A stretch of DNA of 64,000 nt from Prunus persica (taxonomy: Eukaryota; Streptophyta; Magnoliopsida; Rosales; Rosaceae): the NCBI RefSeq assembly GCF_000346465.2, contig NC_034009.1:10396186-10460185 (forward strand), read 5' to 3'. The position numbers and the translations under genes are program-made. Below are positions 46,434 to 60,420 of the stretch, one piece after another (the first letter of the stretch is position 1; each line of letters begins with the position of its first letter). The notes beneath the pieces were generated by a model. That model had not been told where the DNA came from, made no database searches, and saw only the letters and a program-made list of their open reading frames with translations.

Positions 46434-47720
46434 GTACAACGTATCAACCAAATAATGCCACTCTTCTAGAGTCCTTCGAGTACCAAAGATCTTTTCAGGG
46501 GGAGGTGTTTCTCGTGCAAGAGCAGGGTCAGAAGCATATTGCTTATAGTGTCTGTGGAGCTTTGCTTTCCATTCTTTATAAGTTGAGTGCATATGGTCAT
46601 TAATAAATTTCCATATATCCGGATCCATTAAGTCCACATCAAACATGAACTAATATCAATTAACCATAAACAAAACAAGTATTAGTTATAATTTTGCAAT
46701 GCAAATAGAAACATTGAAGGACAAATTTTTCAGTTTCCCCTAGAATACAATGACGAATTGAAATAAAAAGAGAGCTAAATGAACAAAATTAAATTATAAT
46801 CAACGAAGAATTAGATAAGATTACCTGCAATCCCAGTGCCATATCTTTCTTCATCTCCAAGCTCACTTTTTTCATCCCTAAAACATTCAATGGAGCTTTA
46901 TTGCGAGTGATTAACCCAATCTTAGAGACAAACAGTTTCTGAGCCTCAATAGTCGCCACCAATTTCTGGGATGGATCCATCCGTATTGGAATCAAACTCT
47001 TCCTTTTTTTCACAACATCACAAGTGCCAGCCCCCACAGTTCGGCCACGAGTGTTCTTCTTCTGTAGAGAAGTTTGAGTATGCGTTCCCTCATCTAGAGA
47101 CCCAAAAAAAAAAAAAAAACAGTAACTAGAGTGCACCAAATAAAGGTATAAAAATTAAAGGCACAAAATATGGTATCAGTTACCCTGTTGGTGGGAACCC
47201 CCTCCTGAGGATGATGAAGTACCTTGTTGTGGCTGAGTTGATTGTTGTTGTGGCAACTGACATGGTTGCTCAAGTGGTTGTGGTGGTAGTAGAGTTGAAG
47301 TTTTCTTCCTATTGTTATTGTTGCTTAAGGTAGCAGCCCTAGTAAGTGTCATTCTACACTTACAGACACATAAACAAAGAGAGAATACAACAATATACTA
47401 CCAGATCATTCCTTGAAAAAATAAACATAAATTATTGAACATCATACTTCAGCTGTAATGACATTGATTCTCATCACAAACATGCTTGAGATAAATGAAT
47501 TATTCATCTAAAAATAATTGAACATAATACTTTATCAATAGGAAAGAAAAATAACACGCACATGCATTTCATTTACATGGGGAGGACACATGAAAACCTT
47601 ATCCGAAGATATTTCTTCAATATACAGACCTTACCCCTTAAAACAGATTAAGGAAAACATATAGTAACTTGAAGATAATTAAGAAACATATAGTGCCTAA
47701 ACAAAAGACAGCCTAACACT

Positions 47721-50700
47721 TCAATCCAAATCACTATAATCATCACTGTGAACACTGCCTTCATCATCACCCGAATGTATTTCTTCAATATCATCATCAT
47801 CAATAAAATCTTCATCCTCCATATCAGTTGGGACATGTTCAAAATTAATATCTTCGACAACAATTTCAGGTTCAACATACTCTCTACGAAGTGATGGACT
47901 GAGTAGAGCATTATCTTCTGGTGCATGTCTGACACTAATATGTGCAGTTTGGTCCACACCATCGTTGTAGAGTGTTTCTGCCTTGTGAGCCACCTCATTC
48001 TCAAGAACATCCCACACATGTCTATGTGGAATTTTTTGAATTACCTTCCAACCATGACCCAAGGATGGGTCATCAAGGAAAAAGATTTGTTGTGCTTGTT
48101 TTGCTAGCACATAAGGATCATCTTTGTACCATAAATTCATTGAGTTCACTGACGTGAGATGGTAATCATGAACAAGCCTAACAATCTTTTTCTTTCGCTT
48201 CACATCTGTACTTGTATTGTACCACTCACACTTAAAAAGGATAACATGATAGCCATATGTGAATCCTATTTTAACAACACTAACTAATCTACCATAAAAA
48301 TTACTTTCCTGATCAGCATGAGTTCCTGGTACCATGACCCCACTATTTTGAGTTGTGCGAGTTTCTTCTATATTTTTGACATGCCACCGAATTCCGTTCA
48401 CAACACATCCTGTATACGTACAAACTCTTTCATCAGGACCATATGATAATGCATACACTTCTTTAGTCACCAATGTTGATTCCTCACTATACAATGCTTT
48501 GACATGATGCTTGAACCATTGGGGAAACGACTGCCTATGTCTATGTTCTATGTTAAACAAGCTTTCACGCTCTAATATTTGACGATGCTCACTGAAAAAA
48601 TAAATAGAAAGTTAAATCAAAGCAATAAGAAAACAGAGTGATAAAAATAGAATTAATTACATTTACATACTTTCTAAATGGTTCAATTTCCTCGCAATTG
48701 TCCAAGATATACCAATAAATTGGTTCCATTTCTCCTTCAGACAATTGAAGAAATTTATAGCCATTAAAGGGCCGTGCATTTTGAGAAAATACTAAGAGCT
48801 TAGCATTGGCTTCGCCACCATCATCATTTCGTTCAGGACGAGAGAAAACAGTCTCCACTTACGAAAATACATTGAACAAAAAGTTCATGCTTCATTTGCA
48901 ATGTATCCCTCAACAATTGAACCTTCTGGTCTAGCTCTATTACGTACATAGCTCTTTAACTTTCCTAGCATCCTGTTAATCATTGTATATTAATATCTTT
49001 AAATACAAATGAAAGAGAATCTAATCAAAATAAATATAAAAAGATGATGACTGAGTATTACCTCTCTATCGGGTACATCCAACGATATCCTACAGGTCCC
49101 CCAAGCTTGGCCTTACGTGGTAAATGAAAGGCCAAATGAACCATGACATCAAAAAAGGCGGGTGGAAATATTTTCTCAAGTTTGCATAAAATGACCACAA
49201 TGTCAACCTCCAATCTGTCCAAATCTGCAACATTCAACGTCTTTGCACAAATTTGTTGGAAGAAACATGTCAATTCTACAAGTGGCGTGCACACTTCTTT
49301 TATCAAGTACGGCCGAATTCCAATAGGTAAAATTCGTTGTAACAAAACATGACAATCATGAGTCTTCAAACCTGAGATCTTCCCATCTTTGACATTTCGT
49401 GATATATTAGCAGCATAACCATCCGGAAATTTTATAGATTTCAAAAATTCACAAAATGCTCGACGATCAGCCGGTTCTAATGTATATTCTACAGCATACT
49501 TCTTTATTTTGCCATTTTCATCTTTATCTAAATGCAGATTTCTTCGTATATTCATGTCTTTCAAATCCAAACGAGCATTGGGTGTGTCTTTTGTTTTTCC
49601 TTCTATACTCAACAACGTTCCAACAATGTTGTCACATATATTCTTCTCAATATGCATTACGTCCAAGTTATGTCTTATTTTCAACTTGGACCAATACTCC
49701 AATTCGAAAAAAATACTCTTATTTGTCCAATTTAACTCCATAGGTGTCCGCTTTCTCTTTCTGTCCAAATTATCAGGATGTTTACCAAGTTTACGATGCA
49801 CAAGGTGATTAAACTGAAGTAATATGTCATCACCAGAGAATTCTCTTGGGGGATCCCTCATCTCAATAGTTCCATCAAAATTTTCAGAATCCTTACGCCA
49901 AGGGTGATTCTTTTTCAAGTAGCGACGGTGCCCCATATAACAAATTTTATTTCTCAGCTTGGTAGATGTTGTATCATCAAGACATACGGGACATGCCTTG
50001 TAACCTTTTGTACTCCAACCGGATAAATTCCTATAAGCGGGAAAGTCATTGATTGTCCATATTACAGCTGCCCTCATGTTAAACCTTGTATCAGTAAACT
50101 TATCATAAGTTTCAATACCTTGTTCCCACGCCTCTTTTAGCTCATCAATTAAAGGACGCAAATACACATCCAACTCCTTGCCTGGTGCCTTTGGGCCTGG
50201 AATAAGCAAAGTCATTATTGAATACTGTTGTTTCATACACATCCAAGGAGGTAGATTGTAAGGAACCACCATCACTGGCCACATACTATAAGATGTGCTC
50301 ATATTCCCGAATGGGTTAAACCCATCTGTTGCAAGGCCTAACCTTATATTTCGTGGCTCTTCGGCAAACTCAGGGTACATCTTATCAAACTCTTTCCAAG
50401 CAATAGAATCTGCTGGATGCCTCATAACACCTTCATCATCAACTCGTTTATTCTTATGCCACCTCATGTGACCTGCTGTATGTTCAGACATAAACAACCT
50501 CTGTAATCTCGGCTTTAGAGGAATATATCGCAACACTTTTTGGGGCACCATTGTTTTCTTTTTACTAGTACTAGGTTTATACCTAGGCTCATCACACACT
50601 GGACATTTATCTTTACTTTTATGCTCTTTGTAAAACAAAGCACAGTCGTAAATACATGCATCAATTTTTTCATGCCCCAAACCCAAATCTTTCAACATCT

Positions 50701-51313
50701 TATTAGCGGCATAGAATGATGGAGGAATGCTATGAGGCTGTGGACAAATAGCACTGAGTATTTGTAACATTTGATCAAATGACTTGTTGCTCCAATGATG
50801 AAGTACCTTCGTATGCATGAATTGTACCATTGCTGTCAAAACTGATGCATTGCTACCGGGAAACAATTGTCGTTGAGATTCAGCAATCAACTTCTCATAC
50901 TTATCCATCTCAACCCTATGTATATCGGTATCATCCCCCACATCTTCATTGTCCCCCAATGTATCATCTACAACTCCCAAGTCTGGTGGGAATGCATCAT
51001 TCAAAATATTATGCGTATAATCATCAAGACGAGGTGCCTCTTGAGTAGTTGCAGGAGGTGAAGCTTGTCTTGTTATCTCAAATTGTTCCCCATGGTATAT
51101 CCATGTGTGATACACCACTGACATCCCATACTGCCATAAATGTGCTTGGACAACCGGAAGAGAATGGCAATTCATATTCTGGCACTTCATACATGGACAT
51201 GGAGTCTCATTCTTCTCATCCACATGTTGGCTTGCAACTTCCATAAATGACTGAATTCCAGCACGATATTGATTACTCAACCTGTTTTTATTGTGTATCC
51301 AATCCCTATTCAT
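47721..51313 (-). pseudogene. Family-2 TNP2-type transposase, one stop and one frameshift
   Basis: Exon 1 (49062-51313) starts MNRDWIHNKNRLSNQYRAG with the CPCMKC pair, then ATDGFNPFGNMSTSYSMWPV, LPPWMCMKQ, WTINDFPAYRNLSGW, CPVCLDD, DVMHIEKNICDN and FFDVMVHLAFHLPRKAK...WMYPIER. Exon 2 (48672-48972) continues MLGKLKSYVRNRARPEGS and has a TGA at 48885-48887, just after YIANEA, and a frame change near 48857. It resumes METVFSRPERNDDGGEANAK. Exon 3 (47721-48591) has DUF4216 (FYGRLVSVVKIGF, AQQIFFLDDPSLGHGWKV) and an acidic tail. It is clearly distinct from family 1. Confidence 0.88.
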
Positions 51314-51373
51314 CTCTAACACACCTTGTCTCTGTCTTCTTATACCTCCTATAATGGGCCTTATCCAATTCAA

Positions 51374-52345
51374 TCGGTGATGACTTGAAGCAGTTCCAAA
51401 ATTTCATAACATGATTAGATCGAACACATTTATAGATATAAGCAAATAACTCTTTCACAGAATGACAAGCTAATAACTCTTTCACATGAAAATTATAAAA
51501 AGAGAGATTCCATATTAATTATGCTTTTCAAGGGTAAGTATCATGGTGACAAATTTTTTTTACAATTCTTTCAACATTATTTTGCATAATTTAGTTGAAC
51601 CCATGAAAACAGTAAAAAAAAAAATGAAGGCAGGCACAAGATTTGTAGCTATTCATACCTCTAAAGCAAATATAGCCTCTTAAGCAAGTATTCCAAACAA
51701 CCTATTGGAAAAATATATATATATATATATTCAGTTAGACACAGTAAACCCATGACACAAATCAAAAAAAAGAAAAAAAAGGCAGATGCCAGATTTTTAG
51801 CTATCCATACCTCTTAAGCAAGTAATTCAAACACCCTACTACAAAAAAGAAAAAGAAAAAGAAAATCTGTTAGACAATGTTTCTTTGGAGGGCTTGAGTC
51901 CAAATTAGTCTTCAAACTCAAAATAGTATATGCCTTCGCCTCTAAGTTTAACCACTCATCATTAAACAAACAAAAACATTATTTTTCTAAGTTAACTCAA
52001 AACAGTAACATAATAAGACATCACAGGAAGCACCAAATATCCAAGATAAAAGTCTCAACAAAAAACCAAATGGTTCAAAATAATATTGTAATCAACACAT
52101 CCACTTTATACAGTTATAACATGTACAATGAATAAAGTCAGACTTAAGGTCACATATCTCTCATGTAGTATATGAATTATCTGAAATTAGTAATTAGGCT
52201 CTTCATCTCAATTCCATAACAAATTATAATTCATTACAGTTCTTAATTATTATGCCTTATAAATGATTATAAAAACCATTTCAAATTAACAAAAATTTAC
52301 CCTTGAAGCTAATTGAATGACCTTCCATAATATTCAAGCTACCAG
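51374..52345. other. Family-2 transposase 5' region
   Basis: AT-rich DNA, with related segments around ATACCTCTTAAGCAAGTA.TTCAAAC at 51655-51700 and 51808-51835. No gene seen. Confidence 0.45.
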
Positions 52346-54762
52346 CACTACTACAAAAAGTGAAAAAGACGACCAGAAAACAACGACGGTCTAAGTGAAA
52401 ACCGTCGTGGTTTTTAAAAAGACGACGGTTCTAAACACACCGTCGTGTAATACAACCTTAGACAACTAAAAAATGGAGATTCAAATGGCTGTTCAAAAAC
52501 AACGACGTGCCTAATTAAACAACCGACGTCTATTTGAAACAGATTTCCGCAGTGTAAAATCAATGCCAACAAAGAACGGCAGAAGTTATGAATCGACCGA
52601 CGTAGAAAGTAAAGACGACGATTTCAATAAAAACTGCCGTTTTTACTCATAAAATAACACGACGAGGTTTTCGTATAAGACACCGTATAATTACAAACAA
52701 ATCCACGGCTTTAAAATACAAAATATCGCCGTATTAAATTAATGTACAACGACGGAAAATATAAATATATCGACGTCATTCTCGTATAGTTTTACGACGT
52801 TATCTTTAAATCGTACAATAAAATTTAACGTCGTATGTATTCATTTTATACGTCGTACCTTTAATTTTAACCGTCGTCTTAATAAGAATTTTTGTTAACA
52901 ATTTTTTTCTTTGATTTTCTTATCCTACGTCGGTAGATCTACTTAATGACAAGAATTGAAATAACCACGACGGTTTATATAGAAAACCGCCGACATAATC
53001 AGATTTGTCTGAGTCGTTTATGGTTTACAACGTCTTCAATTTCTTAAGGGTTCAGGGTAGTACTTTGTAACGACAGCGGTTAAGTCGTGGAATATATATT
53101 TTACGTCGGATAGTTAAATATCCGCCATGGTTTCTCATTTAAATGACGTCATTTTAACAACTTAGTCGTCTATTACAATTTACAACGTCTACAATTTATT
53201 AACACCGACGTGGTTTGTTGTTGTGATAAGAATATTTTATTATTTTTATATCAAAATATTCAAAATAAATTTAAAATAAATCAGAAAAATGCAAAGTCAA
53301 CTCCTATGAAGTCATTGATATATTTTCTTCCCCTAAACCTTGAAAAAATTCATTTTGAATAACAAAAATTTAAAATGACCATCCAAAACAAAATTGTTTT
53401 GATGAGTCATAAAATCACTTCTAGTTTTATGGTTTAGGGTTTAGAGTCTAGGGTTTAGAGATTATGGTTGTTATTTATTGGGGTTTATTTTTAAAGTATA
53501 ATTTTTGGGTAGTCTAGGGTATATATTAGGTTGTAAAACCATAAACCCTTTTATAAACTTAATTTTTAAAATTATATAATTTAGTTTTAAGGGTTTAGGG
53601 TATTAATTGTTAACGACGGTGGTTGAGTCGTGGAATACATATGTTACGTCGTGCAGTAAAATATCCGACATGGTTTCCTCTTTAAACGACGTCATTTTAA
53701 TATGTAAGTCGTCTATTATAATTTACAACGTTTTCAATTTCTTAACTTCGACGTGGTTTTTCAGTCGTCTTTATATCAAAATATTCAAAATAAATTTAAA
53801 ATTAATCCGAAAAATGAAGCATCAAAAGAAACGGCGTTACGTTCAGTGTTTCCGTTGTGGAATATTACATTTACGTCGGTTCTTGTAGAACTTTCGCCAT
53901 GGTTTTTCTTTCGACGTTTTAAAGAGCGCGCGCTCTAAAAATTTTCGCGCGCCCTAAATTTTTTTATATTTGGCTCTTATTCTTATACTTCTAACCCTGA
54001 ACCCTAAAATTTTCAGATTTCGCGCAACATAACATTCGCTCTCTCACTTCTGCTCTAATTAAAAGTTGCACTCTCCAGGCTTCGTCGAATCTGTGAGCTC
54101 GTCCAACCTGTAAGTACAAACCCTATCTTCCCCTTGTAAATTCATTGAATGATATTAGGTTGTTTTGTTAAAGGGTTTTAGGTATATGCTTTGCGATCTG
54201 TTAATAATGTGCTTATAGGTATGGGTTCATGGATTTTCTGTTTAATGGGTTCATGGATTTTCTATTTAATGGGTTCATGGATTACATTATCTGTTATGTT
54301 GAATGGGAATGGATTTAATTTTGTCGGATCTTTTAATCACCCTATGTTATGTTGAATTGGGAATGGATTTATTGTTTTCATGCTTGGTTTCATGTATATG
54401 TTGGTTTCTTGCTTGGTTTCATATATATGTTGTGTTCTTAATGGGTTTTGGGTTCTTGAAAATAAACTGAGACACGACGCCTTTTTAGGCATACAACGAC
54501 GATTACACGACGGTTTATGAAAAAACCGTCGTTGTATTACTTATACACGACGGTTTTTTCATAAACCGTCATTTGTATTACTTATATTAGACGACGTCTG
54601 TTGAAAATCCGTCGTCTATAATGCCAAATACGTCTGTTTTTGTTTAAAACCCGTCGTCTCTGTTGTGTATTACTTGTTATTAGATCTTTGTATAATCTGC
54701 TATAGTGATGGTCATTGCCTGTATTTTCACTTTATTATAGATAATAGGTTATAGTGTCGGAG

Positions 54763-57636
54763 ATGGATAAGTCATGGATGCACTCGGATAGAAGATCGAA
54801 GGCATATGAGTTTGGGGTGGAAGCATTTTTGAACTTTGCTGTAGAAAATCTTCTAACTACAACACATATCCGTTGTCCATGTGTTAAATGTGTTAATTTG
54901 AAGTTGTTTGGGGTTGGAATTATAAGGGATCACTTATACTTTAATGGAATTGACCAAAGCTATAAGAATTGGACATTTCACGGAGAACCTTGGGAAGCAA
55001 CTACTAATGCTAGTAGAAATGTTGAAGAAGATGATGGCCATAGTAGGTACAGTTTTGTGTCTGAAGAAATTGATATGGATGATAATGATTTTGGTGATTT
55101 TGGTTCCGATCCGTATGAGTTTGCCAATGTGATTGGGGATTGAGATCAACCAGTGTACCCTGGTTGTAGAAAGTACACGAAGTTATCGGCATTAGTGAAG
55201 TTGTATAATTTGAAGGCAAAACATGGGATGAGTGATGTCTGTTTTACAGAATTATTGATACTTCAAGGCGATTTGCTTCCAGAAGGAAATACAATACCAA
55301 CCTCTATGTATGAGGCTAAAAAGACTTTGTGTGCATTGGGGCTGAGTTTTGAGAAAATGCACGCATGCCCCAATGATTGCATCTTGTATAGGAAGGAGTA
55401 TGAGGATTCAACTAATTGTCCTACTTGTGGTATCTCAAGGTGGAAGGAAGGCAAAGATTCAATCTTGAAAGAGGGTGTGCCAGCGAAGGTGGTGTGGTAT
55501 TTTCCTCCAATTTCAAGGTTTAAAAGGATGTTTCAATCACATGAGACAGCTAAGAGTTTGACTTGGCATGCTGCTAGAAAATCAATTGACGGTCAGATGT
55601 CTCATCCGGCGGATTCCCCGTCTTGGAAACTTCTTGATGATAAATGGCCTGAGTTTGGTAATGAGCCGAGAAACTTGAGATTGGCTCTTTCATCTGATGG
55701 ATTCAATCCCCACAGTTCTCTAAGTAGCAGATATAGTTGTTCGTCGGTTATCTTAGTTACATATAATCTCCCTCCATGGCTGTGCATGAAACGAAAGTTC
55801 ATGATGTTAACCTTATTGATTTCCGGTCCTAAACAACCCGGAAATGATATAGACGTCTACTTGGAGCCTTTGATTGATGATTTAAAATCTTTGTGGGATG
55901 GGATTAGAGGAGTGTATGATGCACATAATGGAGAATACTTTACACTCAGAGCTGCATTAATGTGGACAATTAATGATTTCCCCGCCTATGGAAACTTATC
56001 TGGTTGTGTTGTTAAAGGATATAAAGCTTGTCCAATATGCGGCGATGATACACCTAGTCACAGGTTGAAAAATGGCCACAAAATTTGTTACATTGGGCAT
56101 AGAAAATGATTCAAGACTTCTTGACCTTAAATCACATGATTGTCATACCTTAATGCAACAATTGCTCCCTGTGGCAATTCGTTCTGTTTTGGAGAAGCCT
56201 GCAAGCTATGCAATAACTCGTTTGTGCTTCTTCTTCAATGCTATATGTGCAAAGACTGTTGATGTTTCCAAGCTAGATAAGTTGGAAGAAGATGTAGTAG
56301 TTACTCTGTGTTTGCTTGAGAAGTACTTTCCCCCTTCATTCTTTGATATCATGATTCATCTAGTAGTACATCTTGTCAGAGAAGTTCGTCCATGTGGGCC
56401 ACTATATTTTAGGTGGATGTATCCGTTTGAAAGATATATGAAAGTTCTGAAGGGGTATGTTCAGAATCGTACTCGTCCCGAAGGTTGCATTGCTGAGCGG
56501 TATATAGCTGAAGAAGCGGTAGAGTTTTGTACTCAGCATTTATCTGATGTTAGTACAGTTGGAGTGCCTTCAAGCCAAAAGATGGGACTTTCAAAGCCAT
56601 TATCAGGTTGCACAGTGAGCGTAGTTGATCAGGACCTGTTGAATCAAGCACATCTATATGTCTTGGAGAATACGGAGGAAGTCCTACCTTATATCGAGTA
56701 TGTATGAGTTTTATTCTTTAAGTTTCCATTTTAAATTATTTCTTATGTTTATCTTCTATATTTGGGACCGTAATGCTTGAATTTTTCGTGTCATGTAGGC
56801 AACATATGATCCACATCAAGACTGCTTATCCAAAATTTAGAAAGAGAACAAAGTGGCTGCAGGATAAGCACAATAGCACTTTCATTCAATGGCTATGCTT
56901 CAAGGTATATGTTGTTGAATAACATATTTCTCTTTTAATTTTCTTCTTATTTCTATGTTAGATTGAATTAAGATATATGATTAATTTGCAGGTTCAAAGT
57001 GAACTTGAGGAAGACAATCATGGCGTATCAGAAAATTTAAGGTGGCTAGCAGCTGGTCCAAACATGGCAGTGCCATTATATAGGAGCTATCTTATTAAAG
57101 GTATTAAATTCAATATCAAGGCACAAGATGATGTGCGGACAACTCAAAATAGTGGAGTTTATTTACTTGCACATACCATGCAAGTTGCTAGTGCCAAGGA
57201 TAAAAACCCAATTCTCTCAAATATGGGTTTCTATGGTGTCATTCAAGAAATTTGGGACCTTGACTACCAAAAGTTTACAATCCCAGTCTTTAGGTGTGAT
57301 TGGATAGATAGTTCTGGTCTTGTAGTCGACGAACTTGGATTTACCCTTGTAGATTTGAGTAAAATTGGACATAGGAATGACCAATTTGTTTTGGCTTCTC
57401 AAGTCAAACAAATATTTTTTGTTGACGACCCGATGCATCGTGGTTGGTCGGTAGTGTTATCAATGCCTAATAGAGAATATAATGATGTTATTGGTGATGA
57501 AGTCTTAGGTGATGTGATAATTGAGTGTGAGCCATTTACTAGAGGGATGCCAAATGTTGACACATTTGATGAACTGGTGGGTGAGTTAGGCGGTCAAAAT
57601 ATTCGAGATGGGTGTGAAGATATATGGATTGAATGA
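54763..57636 (+). pseudogene. CACTA-3 transposase, truncated
   Basis: The start MDKSWMHSD is intact. TGA at 55141-55143 replaces the Gly codon of IGDGDQP. One Trp codon of LTWWHAARK is lost. A 476-bp deletion (equivalent to 42820-43295 of CACTA-2) at about 56109 removes MHIEKN and shifts the frame. The last exon (56992-57636) is intact. It cannot make a working transposase. Confidence 0.92.
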
Positions 57637-59244
57637 TGCTTATGTAATTGGCAGTGTATGACATTAATTTTGTAATATATTGTAATGTGATTTCTTCACT
57701 TTCTACGTTCAAATAAAACACGACATTATTGTGAACCAGTTATTCAGCATATTTACCGACGTCTTAAAGCAACGTAACAATGAAGAACCACGACGCTATT
57801 GTGAAGCAATTATTCAGGATATCACGTCGGGGAAGGATTAAGAACCGCCATGTAATTCAAAATAACACGACTCCAATCCCATAATACCGACGTCTAAAAA
57901 CGAGATATATAATCTGAACGTTAAAAAATACGACGTCATCATACATTTTCCACGTCGCAAGTTCTTTTATAAACGAAGAGGAACGAAATGAATTCCGACG
58001 GTAATTCATTATAACCGCCGTCTAATATCAATTAAACGACGTTATTTGTAATACGGCTCTCATCATAATCAACGCCGTCTATATGTTCTGTAATACGGCT
58101 CTCATTTATTTGGAACCGACGTTGTTTAGAAGTTCAACGTCGTCTATATTAATAAGTGCGTCGTGAGTAATGAATACATATAAATACAACGTCGACAATA
58201 TAAATGCCACCGACGTTGTTTCGCATTCAACGTCAACTATATAAATACATACGTCGTAAATAATGACACTGACAACTATTTCCACGTCATCTTTTTTAGA
58301 AAAATCGAAGTGGAAAATTTATTTCACGACGGTTGTTTGTAAATAAGAGACGTAGTAGATTTCAATAACGTCGTCTTCTCATGTATTTAAAGACGTCATA
58401 TTTTTTCTTGTCGTGAAAATTATATTTAACGGCGTAGTGTTTTAGTTGTCGTCGTTGTATGTCTATCTTGCGGCCTTGTTCTTTTAATATGTGTCATATT
58501 TTTCCTTTTTAACGACGGTGATTTGTTTGAGTTGGTCGTCTATTCTCATCCTCGACTATTTTTTAGAACTTTAGCAGACTAAACACGTCTGTTTTTATTT
58601 GTTTTCGACGTTGTTTTATTTAACAACGTCTAATATTTATCGTCGTTGTTTGTTTCTGAAAATAGGACGTATAAATTTTGTAATACGACTCTCATATATT
58701 TGTAACCGACGTTGTTTCGTTGTTCAACGTCTACTCTATAAATACATACGTCGTAAATAATGACACAGACAACTATTTCCACGTCATCTTTTATAGAAAA
58801 ATCGAAGTGGAAAATTTATTTTACGACGGCTCTTTTTATATAGGCGACGTAGTAGGTATCAATAACGTCGTCTTCTAATGTATTTAAAGACGTCATATTT
58901 TTTATTGTCGTGAAAATGATATTTAATGGCGTCTTATTTGAAATTTCGTCGTTGTATGTCTATCTTGCGGCCTTGTTCTGTTAATATGTGTCATATTTTT
59001 TCTTTTTAACGACGGTTTTTTTAGAGAGTTGGTCGTCTATTCTCATCCTCGACTGCTTTTTTAGATCTTTTTGCAGTACAAAGACGTCGTTTTGTATTTG
59101 TTGATGATGTTGTATATTGTAACAACGACGGTGATTTAGCGTCGTGGTTTATGAGGGAAAAGATGACGGTGGATTCCACGACTATTGAAAAACTGAATAC
59201 ACGAAGGTGATTTACCGTCGTCTTTTTACTTTTTTGTAGTAGTG
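57637..59244. repeat. CACTA-3 right subterminal repeats
   Basis: Same ACGACGG-type region with the ~497-bp double block as in CACTA-2 (44822-46433). Confidence 0.8.
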
Positions 59245-59247
59245 CAG

Positions 59248-60420
59248 TGATCATCACATAAAGCCAAAATGGTTTGTTAAAAAAGGAAAAAAAAAACGTA
59301 GCTGGAAGAGCTTGTAAAGGATTTCCAAAACAATCAAACCAACATTGAAGGATGATACTCCATCAGTTAAACTCTATTGTCCAATTAAGTGGTACTACAC
59401 TCAGACACCAATACTAAGGGAAAGAAAAATAATTCCTAAACTGACCAGTTAATCTATGGGACGGTGACCCTGCAGCTATAGCTTATATATAAAATATAGA
59501 GACAACTTTGCAGCTAGCTTATACCTAAACTATAAGAGAACTCAATAAGCTACATTGGCAAAAAAATCAATAACAATAACAAAAATAAAAAAACATAAGT
59601 TCACAGACAAAGGCAAACGAACCTTGAAACAAATACACCCACAGACCAACTTCCAACTTCTAACTTTTTACTTCAATTATATAAATGAATTGTTATATTC
59701 TTTCTTCCAATAGATAGTAAAGAAATTCAGAATTAATCTAGAAGTATCAAGCAAACATTCAAGACTTGGAAAACAATCAATCAGACTCAAAGCATTAAAA
59801 CATAAAAAAAAAATGAAATAATTATTGGGTACGTGTGCAAGTGAAACATCTCAAATTTGAACAGAACCCACATCAAATGCAAAACAGGGCATTCATATCA
59901 GACACAGAACCCTACTCAAATTTGACATAGAACCCACAATAATTAACTACTTGAAAAAGAAAAGTCATTTTATTCAGAAAACTTGGACTGTTGAATGTTC
60001 AAGCATTTAAGATATCATAAAGGAAAAATCAAGCACTGAAATTCAGTTTCGATTTAAATTCCTGGGTATCTATTTCCGATTTTCCTTGATTATTTTCTCA
60101 GCAACCAAATGGAATCCACAACTGAAAATCAGCGCTCAAAAGAAAATGAAGGTAAGAGAGACAAGGTAGACTCACCATAAGCTTTCCGTTGAAACACGTA
60201 GTGAGGAGGACTTCGGAGATGGAGTTTTCAGATGGCCGTCGATTCCTGACCGTGGCAGGGAAAGGCGTGCGAGATGGAGTATCGCTTGCTGACGTTGGTG
60301 GAGTATTGCCCTGCTGACGTCGGTGGAGGATTCCTTTGCCGATGTAAAAGCAGCGAAGAGTGGGTCTGAGAGGAAATAACCAGTCGGGAACTTTTTAGTT
60401 CATATTTTTGTATTTAAACT
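59248..60420. other. Family-2 5' end region
   Basis: AT-rich DNA, then a GC-richer stretch (60175-60390) with TGACGT[CT]GGTGGAG repeated twice, possibly a 5' leader of the family-2 transcript on the minus strand. No coding frame seen. Confidence 0.45.

Larger units (their letters stand above)
29948..47352 (-). pseudogene. Family-2 TNPA-type gene (plant Ptta/En/Spm transposase family), interrupted by CACTA-2
   Basis: Minus-strand exons: 47184-47352 (MTLTRAATLSNNNNRKK, Q-rich), 46825-47094 and 46434-46649. The third is split by CACTA-2 and continues at 31545-31565. Exons at 31334-31432 (KRCKTNAENRKKKEFDHTGG, then SRPFLKHMEATRE) and 29948 to about 30405 follow; at least one more exon lies between (KSMWINEAAEIKG near 31170). 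Joining across the insertion gives EWHYLVDTLYTNEQYQ|KRCKTNAENR, the expected order for this DNA-binding family. The last exon has a coiled-coil-like stretch (EQKVKELQSTVGELKGIVSE). It was intact before CACTA-2 landed, as far as can be seen. Confidence 0.83.
52346..59244 (+). mobile_element. CACTA-3: internally deleted family-1 CACTA
   Basis: Complete termini and a CAG target duplication (52343-52345, 59245-59247) enclose 6899 bp. Relative to CACTA-2, 6.2 kb (32234-38480) is missing at a junction at 53010-53013, where both parents share TGAG. This removes the RPN6 fragment and gene A. A second deletion lies in the transposase at about 56109. A typical deletion derivative, mobile only if transposase is supplied. 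Confidence 0.92.
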
